A stretch of DNA of 64,000 nucleotides, from NCBI RefSeq assembly GCF_025813715.1, contig NZ_CP107532.1, positions 2,232,001-2,296,000 of the forward strand. Reading direction: 5' to 3'. Below are positions 26,160-34,762 of this stretch, one piece after another (position 1 is the first letter of the stretch; each line of letters opens with the position of its first letter). Position numbers and translations under genes: made by a program. The notes beneath the pieces were generated by a model that worked only from the letters and a program-made list of their open reading frames with translations, made no database searches and had not been told where the DNA came from. The DNA is from Methylobacterium sp. FF17. GTDB lineage: Bacteria > Pseudomonadota > Alphaproteobacteria > Rhizobiales > Beijerinckiaceae.

Positions 26160-27545
26160 ATGGGTATTCGTCATTGGCTTGCCGCGGGGCGGCGTCTTCA
26201 ACGGAACCAGGGCGGTGGCGTTCTCGTCCTCTTCGCCCTGCTGACGCCGATCCTGATGGGGTTGAGCGCGGCGGCGATCGAGTATGCCAGCCTCGTCAAG
26301 CGCCGGACCGAGCTCCAGCGTGCCGCCGACAGCGCGAGCATAGCGGGCGTCAATCAGTTCAAGCTCGCCAATGCCGACGATGCGGCCGCGATCAGCGTCG
26401 CGACATCGATGGTGCAGGCGCAGGCGCGCAACGCGGGCGGAGGCACCCCGCAGGTGACGGCCCGGGTGCTCGGCAACCATTCCGGCGTGGAGGTGAGCGT
26501 GGCCGAGACGGTGCCGCTGACGTTCGGCAAGCTCCTCAACATGCCGAGCATAGACATCTCCGTCCGCTCGACGGCAAAGCTCACCGGAACCACCCGCCTC
26601 TGCCTGCTGGCGCTCGATCCGCTCAGCGCAGGCGCCTTCCACCTGGAGAGCGCCGCGCGGATCACCGCCTCGGATTGCTCGCTCTATTCGAACTCGCTGA
26701 GCCCGGCCGGCATCCAGGGCGACAACGCCGCCGTGGCCAAGGCGCTCTCCATCTGCACGGCCGGCGGCTACACGGGGTCGAGCACCATCTTCACGCCGCC
26801 GCCGGCCAAGAATTGCCCGCCCCTGCGTGATCCGCTGATCGACAAGCGGGGACCGATCCCAGGATCCTGCATCCACCTCGGATTCTTCGTCGATCCGAAG
26901 AAGCTCATCGAAGGCATCGACGATCCCGCCTACGGTTTGAACGTCGTCAGCGGGAACGTCACGCTGGAGCCGGGCACCTATTGTGGCGGGCTTCACATCA
27001 CCAAGGGCGCGCAGGTCACCCTTCAGTCCGGTATCTACATCATCAAGGACGGTCCGCTCGTCGTCGACAAGAACGCGAGTTTGACGGGGGTGAACACGGC
27101 CTTCTACTTCACCGGCGTCCGCGGTGGCTTGCTCTTCGACGAGAAGAGCACCATCAGCCTCACCGCGCCGAAGGACGGTCCGATGTCCGGCCTGCTGTTC
27201 TTCGAGGACCGTCTGAGTCCGCCCGACCTCCTGTCGCTCCTGCCCCTCGGTGGAAAAGGCAAAGCCAAGCCGGCGCCCGGCGGATTCATCGCACGACGCG
27301 AGTACCGGATCATCAGCGATAACGCGCGGACCTTGCTCGGGACGATCTATCTGCCTGTTGGCCGCCTCATCATCGATGCCAAGAAGCCCGTTGCGGACCA
27401 TTCCGCCTACACGGTGATCATCGCGCGCATGATCAACCTCTATGACGGACCCGACCTGATCCTGAATGCCCGCTATGGCTCGACGGACGTACCGGTCCCC
27501 AATGGCGTTGGCCCGAGCTCCGCCGATACGCAACTGACGCAGTAA
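26160..27545 (+). CDS. TadG-like pilus assembly/secreted surface protein
   Basis: A 461-residue protein with an N-terminal TadG-type anchor (QGGGVLVLFALLTPILMGLS followed by EYASLVKRRTELQRAADSA), which is the pattern of TadG_N proteins. The exported part has no von Willebrand domain. Instead it is rich in short strands and turns (VVSGNVTLEPGTYCGGL, ITKGAQVTLQSGIYIIK), like a right-handed beta-helix with polymer or adhesin character. It follows the HD-GYP gene by 38 bases on the same strand. With the TadE genes at 20.7-22 kb it suggests a surface-attachment function tied to this kinase system. Confidence 0.78.
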   Translation: MGIRHWLAAGRRLQRNQGGGVLVLFALLTPILMGLSAAAIEYASLVKRRTELQRAADSASIAGVNQFKLANADDAAAISVATSMVQAQARNAGGGTPQVTARVLGNHSGVEVSVAETVPLTFGKLLNMPSIDISVRSTAKLTGTTRLCLLALDPLSAGAFHLESAARITASDCSLYSNSLSPAGIQGDNAAVAKALSICTAGGYTGSSTIFTPPPAKNCPPLRDPLIDKRGPIPGSCIHLGFFVDPKKLIEGIDDPAYGLNVVSGNVTLEPGTYCGGLHITKGAQVTLQSGIYIIKDGPLVVDKNASLTGVNTAFYFTGVRGGLLFDEKSTISLTAPKDGPMSGLLFFEDRLSPPDLLSLLPLGGKGKAKPAPGGFIARREYRIISDNARTLLGTIYLPVGRLIIDAKKPVADHSAYTVIIARMINLYDGPDLILNARYGSTDVPVPNGVGPSSADTQLTQ

Positions 27546-27699
27546 TTACAAAGAGATTTTACAATAAAAAATCAGTAAGTGTGGTGATTTTTGATCATTG
27601 TTATTCAGGGTGATGGATTGGAGACTTTTCGGTAGATCTGCCTCTCTTCCAGCCGCGGCGAAGAAGTTGGCGTACCCGATCATGCGCAGCACCTGTTCA
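27546..27699. other. Intergenic region downstream of tadG-like gene
   Basis: The first 60 bases are AT-rich and show no clear terminator. No gene is supported. Confidence 0.3.
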
Positions 27700-28019
27700 G
27701 AGGTTCTGCTCGCACCCAAAGGGGCGTCCACACGTGGGCGTGCGGCATGCCCGAGCGCAGGCGGGCGCGCATCTCCTCGAGCATGATGTCACCCCTCTCG
27801 GCAATCAGGCTGCACAGGACGACCTCGAAGGATTGAGCTTCGACCGGCGTGCCCACCCCTGAGGGCGCGTCGCCACCGTCCCCGTCGTCGTGAGCGCAGC
27901 CCTCCAGCGGATCGTCGTGGCGACACCGACCCCGAAGCGGACGGCTGCCTGCCGACGCCATGTCATTCCGGCTGCGTCGGCCACGCGTTCGCGGAGATCC
28001 GCGCTGCGGAGTCGACCAT
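27700..28019 (-). mobile_element. IS630-family transposase remnant (N-terminal part)
   Basis: On the minus strand the piece DLRERVADAAGMTWRRQ then AAVRFGVGVATTIRWRAAL and TTTGTVATRPQG matches the N-terminal helix-turn-helix of IS630 transposases. After a frameshift near 27840 the similarity continues in another frame as VVLCSLIAERGDIMLEEMRARL. The start codon is degenerate and the whole DDE catalytic part is missing, so this is an inactive 5' fragment. It lies between two surface-signalling genes and marks a former insertion. Confidence 0.75.
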
Positions 28020-28251
28020 TGTTTCGCTCTTCGTCCGGAACGCGCGCTGATTCAGCACCATGGCTGCGCGTGGATCCCAGCCATCCGATTCAGTCCACAC
28101 CGAAATCGCTCTAGCTGATCCTCGCAATCAGCGGGTTCATCGGCGAGAACGTCAGGTCAAGTACACTAACGTACCCTTAAAAACTACACTGAATGTTAGC
28201 ACTTCGCCAGCATGACTCGGTCTCAAGCTGACCGCTTTCTGGACCGGTACT
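28020..28251. other. Upstream region of the large GGDEF/EAL gene
   Basis: The stretch around 28150-28200 is AT-richer and likely holds the promoter. A short plus-strand frame from ATG 28212 is out of frame with the GGDEF/EAL gene and has no support. Confidence 0.3.
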
Positions 28252-31200
28252 TTGTTGACCCGCTCGCACAAGCTGCAATCTGGGCGCACCATTCACCTGA
28301 CCCGTGTGGTGACTGGGTTCGGCGTAGCGGTCGTGCTGGTTCTCTGCACCATGACTGGCGCCGTGATCCTCAACATGCGCGCGCATGCCTGGAGCCAGGC
28401 GACACTCAAATCGGAGAGTCTGCTGCGCAGCGCGGAACGGACGCTGGATCGGGACCTCGAACTCTATGACCTCTCGCTCCAGGCGGTCGTCGAGCGTCTG
28501 CGATCCCCCGCGTTGGAAGGCGTTTCCCCCGAGGTCCGGCGGCTCGCGCTTTTCGACCGGTCTGCCTCGGCGCCCGGCTTTGGCTCGATCTTCATCCTCG
28601 ACCAACATGGACAAGCCTATATCGAGTCCGGCTCGGTGACGCCGAGGCAGCTGAATGCGTCAGACCGGAAGTACTTTCAGGCCCATCGGGACCGGTCGGA
28701 TCTCGGGCTCCATATCGGCCGGCCGATGAAGTCCAACGTGAGCGGCAGGTTCGTCGTCCCTCTGAGCCGCCGCGTCGAATATGCCGATGGATCATTTGCG
28801 GGCGTCGTCATCGGGACCATCGAAGTCGCCTACTTCACGGAGATCTTTCAGCGCCTCAACACCGAATCGGATGCCGCGATCAACCTCTTCCACGAAGACG
28901 GGGTCCTGCTCGTCCGCACGCCGGCCGATTCCCTCGTGCCGGGGCGTGATATGTCATCGGTTCCGAGCGTTCAGCGCTTCATTCGGGATGAGTCGGGCCA
29001 GCTCACCGCGTCCTCGGCCATGGACGGCGTCGACCGCCTCTATACGTTCCGGCGTGTCGGGCGTTGGCCGCTTCGCATCAACGTTGCCGTCAGCCTCGAC
29101 TCGATTGCCGCCGCGTGGCGCACGAAGGCGCTTGCCCTCGTTCTCGCCTTGAGCCTCATGTGCGGCGGCACGGGCGTTCTGTCGATCTCACTGCTGCGTG
29201 AGCTTCGTCGCCGGATGGAGGCCGAGCAGGCCGCGGAGGCCGCGCGCCTGGAACTGCTGCACCTCGCGACGACCGACGCGCTCACGGGATTGGCGAACCG
29301 CCGCCTCTTCGATGAGGAGTTGAGCCGCGTACGGTCGGAGACCGATTGTCCGACAACGGCTCTGCTGCTGTTCGATACGGATCGGTTCAAGCGCTACAAC
29401 GATCTCTATGGCCACCTCGCCGGCGATCGCGTGCTGAGGGTCATCGCGCGCATCCTGCAGCACGAAGTCCGGGGGGCCTCGGACCACGCGTGCCGGATCG
29501 GCGGCGAGGAGTTCGCCCTGATCCTTTCGGGGACGACCGAGGCGGAGGCCCTCGCATGCGCCGATCGCGTTCGCCAGGCCGTCGCCGCCGAGAGCATTCC
29601 GCATGCCGGCCAGGATCACGGCGTCGTCACCGTCAGCTGCGGCGTCGTGCACACCGCGCACTATCCCGATCTGACGACGCAGCACTGGTTCGAGGCGGCG
29701 GACAGATCCTTGTACGAAGCCAAACGACGGGGCCGCAATCGGGTGGAGGTTGCGAGAGGGATCGTCGAAGACGCGCAATCCGGTCGGACGGCGCCGGCAA
29801 CGCCCCCCGGGTCATACGAAAGCCTCCCCGGTGCGGAGGACGACGGCGAGATGCGACGGATCCTCAAGCGCTACGAAGCGCTGATCGATGCGAGTGCCTC
29901 GACCGTCTGGCGGGCCCACCCGGATGGCCGCATCATCGACAGCGGGGGCTGGAAACAGCAGACGGGTCAATGCCAGGCCTCCGCCGAGGGCGATGGCTGG
30001 CTCGACGTCGTGCATCCCGACGACCGCGAGCACGCCCTGACCGCGTGGCGCAGGATTACGGCGTCGGAGGCGGTGGGCGTGGTCGAGTACCGGGCACGCC
30101 ACGCCGATGGCGGTTACCGCTGGATCCTCGCGCGTGCCGTTCCGCTGAAGGACCAGTTCGGACGCCTCGTCGAGTGGGTGGGTGTCGCGACGGACGTCCA
30201 CGAGACCCGTCAGGCGACGATCGCCTTGCGCATCCAGGAAGAGCGCCATCGCTTGGCCGTGCTCGCGACGCAGGACGCGATCTGGGACTGGGATCTGGCG
30301 AGCGACGAGACCGAGTGGAACGAGGCCGCCACGCATTTCTTCGGTCGGGAGACGTCCGGGGTCGACCAAGGGGGTGGATGGTGGACCAGCCGGATCCATC
30401 CGGATGACCGGGCGCGCGTCCTCGCCTCCATCCAAGCGACGATCCAGGGGCAGGAGACCCGTTGGACGGACGCGTACCGCTTCCTGCGAAGCGACGACAC
30501 CTACGCGGAAGTGGTCGATCGCGGCTTCATCATCCGGGATGCCGCCGGGCGCGCCGTCCGCATGGTCGGTGCGATGCATGATGTCAGCAAGCAGAACGAG
30601 GCCAGCTCCGCCCTGCGGAGCAGCGAGGAACTCCTGCGCCTGGCCCTTCAGGCGGGCCGGATGGTCGCGTGGGAACGCAACCTGCAAACCGGCGTGGCGA
30701 CCCGCTCCTCGAATTCGATGTCGCTCCTCGGTATCGGCTCCGGATCCATCTCCCTGCTGATCGACCAGGTCCACCAGGCCGACCGTGCCGAGGTCGAGAA
30801 CTTCGTGGCCTATGGCGGAACGGCGCATTCGGTCGAGTTCCGGTTTCATCATCCGGCCGGCCCGCTGATGTGGCTCATCATGCGCGCCGAGCGCATTACC
30901 GAGGACCGGATCGTCGGGATCACCTTCGACATCACGGACCGGAAGTCGGCTGAGGAGCATGCCTGGTCTGCGGCCCATCATGATGCTCTGACGGGTCTCG
31001 CCAACCGCAGCTTCTTCCTCCAGCAGTTCGAGGATGCGCTGAACCGCGCGGAGCAGGACAACACCTGCGTCAGCCTCCTGTTGATCGACCTCGATGGCTT
31101 CAAAGACGTCAACGAGATGGTCAGCCACGATGTCGGCGACGCGGTGCTCATCGAAGTCGCTCACCGTCTCCAGGTCGGGCTGCGTCCTCAGGATACGGTG

Positions 31201-32301
31201 GCCCGCCTCGGAGGCGACGAGTTCGCGCTTCTCCTGACCGACCCATCGACGCTCGAACACGCCAAAGGGTTCGCGGCGGACTTGTTGAACCGACTTGACG
31301 CGCCGTTTACGCATCGAGGCCGCGCCCTCACCTGCGGCGCAAGTATCGGCATCGCGGCCTTTCCCGACCATCATCGGGATGGCCGCGAACTCCTGAAGGA
31401 TGCGGATATCGCGCTGTACCGGGCCAAGGCGACCGGCCGTCACCGCGCCGTCCTGTTCAGCCCGGATATGCGGGCGGAAACGGAACGGCGGCTGGGGATC
31501 ATCGAGGAAGTTCGCGCGGGGATCAATGCCGGCGAGTTCGTACCGTTCTATCAGCCGAAGGTCTGCCTCAGGACGGACAGGCTGGTGGGTTTCGAGGCGC
31601 TGGCGCGCTGGCAGCACCCGACGAAAGGCCTCGTGACACCGGGTTACTTCGGGTTGGCGTTCGAAGACCCCGAGCTCGCCACAGCCCTGGGCGATTGCCT
31701 ACTTCAGCAGATTGCCGTCGACATGCGCGACTGGCACCGGACTGGACTCGACTTCGGGCGCGTCGCGGTGAATTTCGCCTCCGCCGAGTTCCAGAAGCCG
31801 GATCTGGCGGGTCATGTCCTCGCTCTTCTCGACAGGACCCAAGTTCCCGCCTCGTTGTTCGAGTTCGAGATCACCGAGACCGTCTTTCTCGGCCAAGGGT
31901 CCCATTGCGTGCCGCAGACCCTCCAGCGTCTCAGCGACGCCGGTGTTCTGGTGACGCTCGATGATTTCGGAACGGGCTATGCTTCCCTGACGCACCTTAA
32001 GCAGTTCCCGGTCGGCCACATTAAGGTCGATCAAACGTTCGTACGCAACATGGAGAAAGATCGAGATGATGCGGCGATCGTGGCTGCCGTCATCGGTCTC
32101 GGTCACAGCCTGGGACTGCAGGTCACGGCGGAAGGCATTGAGACCGAGGGGCAAGCCGAGCAACTGATCCGGATGGGCTGCGACTACGCGCAAGGCTACC
32201 TGTACGCGAGACCGATCATCGGCTCGAGCGTCCCGGGGCTCATACGGCAGTGGGCTGCCGTCAGGGAGACGAGCGGCTCGGCGCAGCGCGCAACCGCATA
32301 G
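28252..32301 (+). CDS. Double-GGDEF, triple-PAS, EAL membrane signalling protein (1349 aa)
   Basis: Order of parts: membrane helix (19-41), periplasmic Cache-like sensor (45-285), second helix (291-315), GGDEF-1 (341-500, GGEEF at about 416), PAS-1 (545-655), PAS-2 (660-780), PAS-3 (790-900), GGDEF-2 (911-1075, GGDEF near 986), and EAL (1090-1335) with EALARW, ITETVF and DDFGTG intact. GGDEF-1 lacks the inhibitory RxxD site; GGDEF-2 has RPQD. Both cyclase sites and the phosphodiesterase look active, so the protein may both make and degrade cyclic di-GMP according to periplasmic and PAS signals. The TTG start is weak, so the true N-terminus is uncertain. A second GGDEF ahead of the PAS array is unusual. 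Confidence 0.9.
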   Translation: MLTRSHKLQSGRTIHLTRVVTGFGVAVVLVLCTMTGAVILNMRAHAWSQATLKSESLLRSAERTLDRDLELYDLSLQAVVERLRSPALEGVSPEVRRLALFDRSASAPGFGSIFILDQHGQAYIESGSVTPRQLNASDRKYFQAHRDRSDLGLHIGRPMKSNVSGRFVVPLSRRVEYADGSFAGVVIGTIEVAYFTEIFQRLNTESDAAINLFHEDGVLLVRTPADSLVPGRDMSSVPSVQRFIRDESGQLTASSAMDGVDRLYTFRRVGRWPLRINVAVSLDSIAAAWRTKALALVLALSLMCGGTGVLSISLLRELRRRMEAEQAAEAARLELLHLATTDALTGLANRRLFDEELSRVRSETDCPTTALLLFDTDRFKRYNDLYGHLAGDRVLRVIARILQHEVRGASDHACRIGGEEFALILSGTTEAEALACADRVRQAVAAESIPHAGQDHGVVTVSCGVVHTAHYPDLTTQHWFEAADRSLYEAKRRGRNRVEVARGIVEDAQSGRTAPATPPGSYESLPGAEDDGEMRRILKRYEALIDASASTVWRAHPDGRIIDSGGWKQQTGQCQASAEGDGWLDVVHPDDREHALTAWRRITASEAVGVVEYRARHADGGYRWILARAVPLKDQFGRLVEWVGVATDVHETRQATIALRIQEERHRLAVLATQDAIWDWDLASDETEWNEAATHFFGRETSGVDQGGGWWTSRIHPDDRARVLASIQATIQGQETRWTDAYRFLRSDDTYAEVVDRGFIIRDAAGRAVRMVGAMHDVSKQNEASSALRSSEELLRLALQAGRMVAWERNLQTGVATRSSNSMSLLGIGSGSISLLIDQVHQADRAEVENFVAYGGTAHSVEFRFHHPAGPLMWLIMRAERITEDRIVGITFDITDRKSAEEHAWSAAHHDALTGLANRSFFLQQFEDALNRAEQDNTCVSLLLIDLDGFKDVNEMVSHDVGDAVLIEVAHRLQVGLRPQDTVARLGGDEFALLLTDPSTLEHAKGFAADLLNRLDAPFTHRGRALTCGASIGIAAFPDHHRDGRELLKDADIALYRAKATGRHRAVLFSPDMRAETERRLGIIEEVRAGINAGEFVPFYQPKVCLRTDRLVGFEALARWQHPTKGLVTPGYFGLAFEDPELATALGDCLLQQIAVDMRDWHRTGLDFGRVAVNFASAEFQKPDLAGHVLALLDRTQVPASLFEFEITETVFLGQGSHCVPQTLQRLSDAGVLVTLDDFGTGYASLTHLKQFPVGHIKVDQTFVRNMEKDRDDAAIVAAVIGLGHSLGLQVTAEGIETEGQAEQLIRMGCDYAQGYLYARPIIGSSVPGLIRQWAAVRETSGSAQRATA

Positions 32302-32761
32302 CGCCAACGGAAAGCCACCCCGTTCGGTCGTCGAGCGGCCGGGCTCTGAACCGAATTCGTGACCTCCCGTCCTTTGAAGGCGGTCCGTGAGGAGACATCT
32401 GTCGCGCCGCGGTCGCGATGGGTCCACGACCACTCCTCGAACCGAGTCACCCCCACCCCCTAGGACGGTTTGTCGGCAAGGTGCTGGGACAGGCGGTCGA
32501 CATGCGTTGCGCTCAGGATGGCGTATCGAGCGAAAGTATCGCGCGGAGAGCCATTCCCGCCGCCCACCGGGAAAGTCTCCGCCTCGACATGGACGTTCGC
32601 CGGCTGCGATCACTTCGTCCCACCGAGGCGCGGAGGGCGGCCGCCTGGTTCTCGCTCCGAAACCGCTGTCAGTCAGGGGCCGCCCGTATGCGGGGCGGCC
32701 CCAACGGGCCGTTGGACAGCCTTGCAGGCTCCTTCGCCGAGATCCGACGTTCCGCGAACGC
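32302..32761. other. Convergent intergenic region without a supported gene
   Basis: This gap of about 460 bases lies between the large plus-strand GGDEF/EAL gene and the minus-strand secreted-protein operon. Overlapping frames here are GC-driven and lack ribosome sites. The one clear structure is the hairpin at 32676-32702. Confidence 0.4.
32676..32702 (-). terminator. Strong hairpin downstream of the secreted-repeat operon
   Basis: GGGGCCGCCC (32676-32685) and GGGCGGCCCC (32693-32702) pair over ten bases with a seven-base loop. It lies about 60 bases past the last stop of the minus-strand operon. A U-tract is absent on either strand, so termination is plausible but not certain. Confidence 0.4.
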
Positions 32762-33199
32762 TTACTGGCCGACCGTCGAGCCGGTGGTGGTCGTCGACTT
32801 CACCGGCTTCGAGCCGGGCTCATGCGACATCGTCTTGGTGCGGGACTCGACGCTTTCACCGTCGCGAACCTTGGTCTTGGTCTGCGACTTCGAGAAGGTG
32901 CCGCCGTCATGGGCCATCGCCTTGGCCTGACCGTTCAGGCCGCCGTTGCCGGTCTCGTTGACGTGCGAACGGTCCATGGTCTTGCCGCCAGCGGCGCTTC
33001 CACCCGTCGCGAGCGAGGAACCCGTCGTGCCGTTCGCACCCGTCGAGGTGCCGCCGGTTCCGACCGTGGAAGCGGAGGTACCACCGACGGCGGCGGAACC
33101 GGCACTTCCGCCGGTCGCGCTGCCGCGGGTCTGGGCCTCGGCGAAGGCGGGTGCAAGCAGCAGCCCGATGGCGGCGAACGCGAAAAGTCTCTTCGTCAT
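32762..33199 (-). CDS. Secreted low-complexity protein (Gly/Ser/Thr-rich)
   Basis: Signal peptide MTKRLFAFAAIGLLLAP with cleavage near FAEA, then about 120 residues rich in Gly, Ser, Thr and Ala. The early part contains STVGTGGTSTG, the same unit repeated in the protein at 33660-34055. The C-terminal half is charged (SKSQTKTKVRDGE and SRTKTMSHEPG). The start at ATG 33199 is fixed by the signal peptide and by AGGTGAGG ahead of it; the longer frame to 33319 is not used. It begins seven bases after the previous gene on the same strand, so it is the last of three operon members. Function unknown; a disordered periplasmic or surface protein. Confidence 0.7.
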   Translation of the reverse strand: MTKRLFAFAAIGLLLAPAFAEAQTRGSATGGSAGSAAVGGTSASTVGTGGTSTGANGTTGSSLATGGSAAGGKTMDRSHVNETGNGGLNGQAKAMAHDGGTFSKSQTKTKVRDGESVESRTKTMSHEPGSKPVKSTTTTGSTVGQ

Positions 33200-33206
33200 G
33201 TCTGCC

Positions 33207-33587
33207 TCACCTCTTGTCCCTGGGAACGGTGACCACGCAGTCGCCATCGCTCGTGGTGGTCGTCGTGGTCCCATTGCTGGAGCTCGAACTCGAAGCCGAG
33301 TTGCTCGTCGTGCCAGCACTGGATCGGCTGGTCACCGACGGTCCGCCGGTGGTGGAACTCTTCACACCCTCCGGACCGGCCGTGACCGAACTCGACAGCG
33401 CGCCCGTGTTTTTCGCGTCATCGGAATGGACGACCCTGCAGGGCTTGCCGTTCGACCCGGTGGGGACCGTCGTCCCCCCCGAGACGCCGTTCGGGCCTGC
33501 GGTGACCGTGCTGGTTTGTGCGTGGCTCGTGGCCAACCCGGCGATCACGAGGGCGCCGCCGAGAAGCGGCAGGATCAGGCGCGCCAT
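33207..33587 (-). CDS. Secreted Ser/Thr-rich protein with paired cysteines
   Basis: A signal peptide (MARLILPLLGGALVIAG, cut near SHAQ) leads into a Ser/Thr-rich chain. Two similar blocks, VTAGPNGVSGGTTVP and VTAGPEGVKSSTTGG, indicate an internal duplication. Single cysteines occur at KPCRVVHSDD and GDCVVTVPRDKR, one near each end, and could form a disulfide loop around the disordered middle. It is the middle gene of the three-gene minus-strand set, 72 bases after the first and seven before the last. No known family. Confidence 0.7.
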   Translation of the reverse strand: MARLILPLLGGALVIAGLATSHAQTSTVTAGPNGVSGGTTVPTGSNGKPCRVVHSDDAKNTGALSSSVTAGPEGVKSSTTGGPSVTSRSSAGTTSNSASSSSSSNGTTTTTTSDGDCVVTVPRDKR

Positions 33588-33659
33588 GGTGCAATCTCCT
33601 CGGGAGCGGGACGGGCGCGGCTCCAGGGGAGCGCGCCCGAAGTTGAGGCCCGTATGGGC

Positions 33660-34055
33660 TCAGCGCTTGTTGTGGCCCGGCGCGTTCTCGGAGTTGCCCG
33701 GACCGCTCTTGTCGTGGCCAGCGGCGCTTCCGGACTTGCCGGCAGACGCGCCGCCGGTCCCGGCGGTCGAACCCGAGCCGGTTCCCGCTCCAGCGGACGA
33801 GCCACCCGTGCCGACGGTGGAGGAGCTCTTGCCGCCACCCGCCGACGAGCCACCGGTACCGAGCGTCGAGGACGTGCCCGAGCCGCTACCGGAACCGGCC
33901 GACGAGCCCCCCGTACCGACCGTCGAGGAACTGGTGCCGCCGCCCGCGGAGGAACCGCCGGTTCCGACGGTGGACGAAGACTGCGCGACGGCCAGGGCCG
34001 CGCCGCCGAGGACGAAGGTGGTTGCAAGGGCGGCAACGCGAAGGTGCTTCAACAT
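33660..34055 (-). CDS. Secreted repeat protein (five STVGTGGSSAG units)
   Basis: Start ATG 34055 (MLKHLRVAAL) has GGAGA ahead and begins a signal peptide ending near AVAQ. The mature 107 residues consist of five imperfect repeats of core S-S-T-V-G-T-G-G-S-S-A-G separated by Gly/Ser/Lys spacers, then a tail with GHDKSGPGNSENAPGHNKR-like composition. It should be disordered and flexible outside the inner membrane. A perfect EcfG-type promoter lies 39-64 bases ahead of the start codon, so it and the two genes downstream are probably general-stress products. No homologous family is known to me. Confidence 0.75.
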   Translation of the reverse strand: MLKHLRVAALATTFVLGGAALAVAQSSSTVGTGGSSAGGGTSSSTVGTGGSSAGSGSGSGTSSTLGTGGSSAGGGKSSSTVGTGGSSAGAGTGSGSTAGTGGASAGKSGSAAGHDKSGPGNSENAPGHNKR

Positions 34056-34093
34056 GGGGTTTCTCCAAGAGTGTGGGTCTGTACGGAGCAACA

Positions 34094-34119
34094 AACGGAG
34101 ACCCAGGAAAGACCGTTCC
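34094..34119 (-). promoter_or_regulatory. Sigma-EcfG-type promoter of the secreted-repeat operon
   Basis: On the minus strand GGAAC (34119-34115) and CGTT (34097-34094) are separated by 17 bases, matching the alphaproteobacterial EcfG consensus exactly. Transcription would start near 34087, giving a leader of about 30 bases to the ATG at 34055. Confidence 0.65.
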
Positions 34120-34762
34120 CAATAAAATGCTGCCTATCGAAGCAAATTGCTTATCTGAACGGCAGATTAATGCAGGCTATCTATTTGCCTTAGGCGCGAC
34201 TGGACCATCAGGGTCATGCCCTGTTGAAAAATCCATCGTTCGGGCAGGACCCGAGCAGCCCGGAATTCTGTCCCGTTCACCGCCAATCTGAACCAGGGGG
34301 CGAGCGGCGTGAGCCGCTAGAAACGGCGACCCCTGTTTGACCGTTCCCACGCGATCCCCGGCAAGGTCGCGACCGGTTTCGGTGCCGAACGCGATGCCGG
34401 CGGCGAGGGGGAGGGCGGGACGGGTCGTTGCCTCGGGCCGGGCTCGACTGTCGGACCGGAATGAGTCTGGCGAGCTTCGCGGGGTGGCGATCGCGCGGAT
34501 CGCATGACCCCAGGGTTCGCCCGCCGGTACTGGCTGCGGCCTTCGGGCTCGGCCTCGTCCCGGCGGGGGAGGGCCTGTTCGGGGAGCCATTCCGACCCGT
34601 CGTTGGAAGCAGCGGAGACCGCATTGCGGGATTCACCACGGGGAGGCATCCGGATGGTGCCGCCCCGTCGCCGTTCAGCGAAACCGAGCGCCTCCTGCCG
34701 ATGATCGCAGCAGGCGCGGTGGAGCTACGCGTCAACAGAGTTCGCGTCGAGCCAACGCCGAT
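34120..34762. other. Region without a supported gene
   Basis: This stretch of about 640 bases lies between the EcfG promoter and the 3' end of malate synthase. The first 80 bases are AT-rich. Several overlapping frames of 60-150 residues exist on both strands, but all are Arg/Pro/Ser-rich shadows without ribosome sites. Confidence 0.4.

Noticed and set aside
33660..34055. Possible CRISPR or DNA satellite from the repeated GC-rich units
   Set aside because: The repetition follows codons of a signal-peptide-bearing protein, with variable spacers that stay in frame and no unique spacers of fixed length.
34120..34762. Several overlapping frames of 60-150 codons between the secreted operon and glcB
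   Set aside because: All are Arg/Pro/Ser-rich with no ribosome sites, and they overlap one another on both strands.
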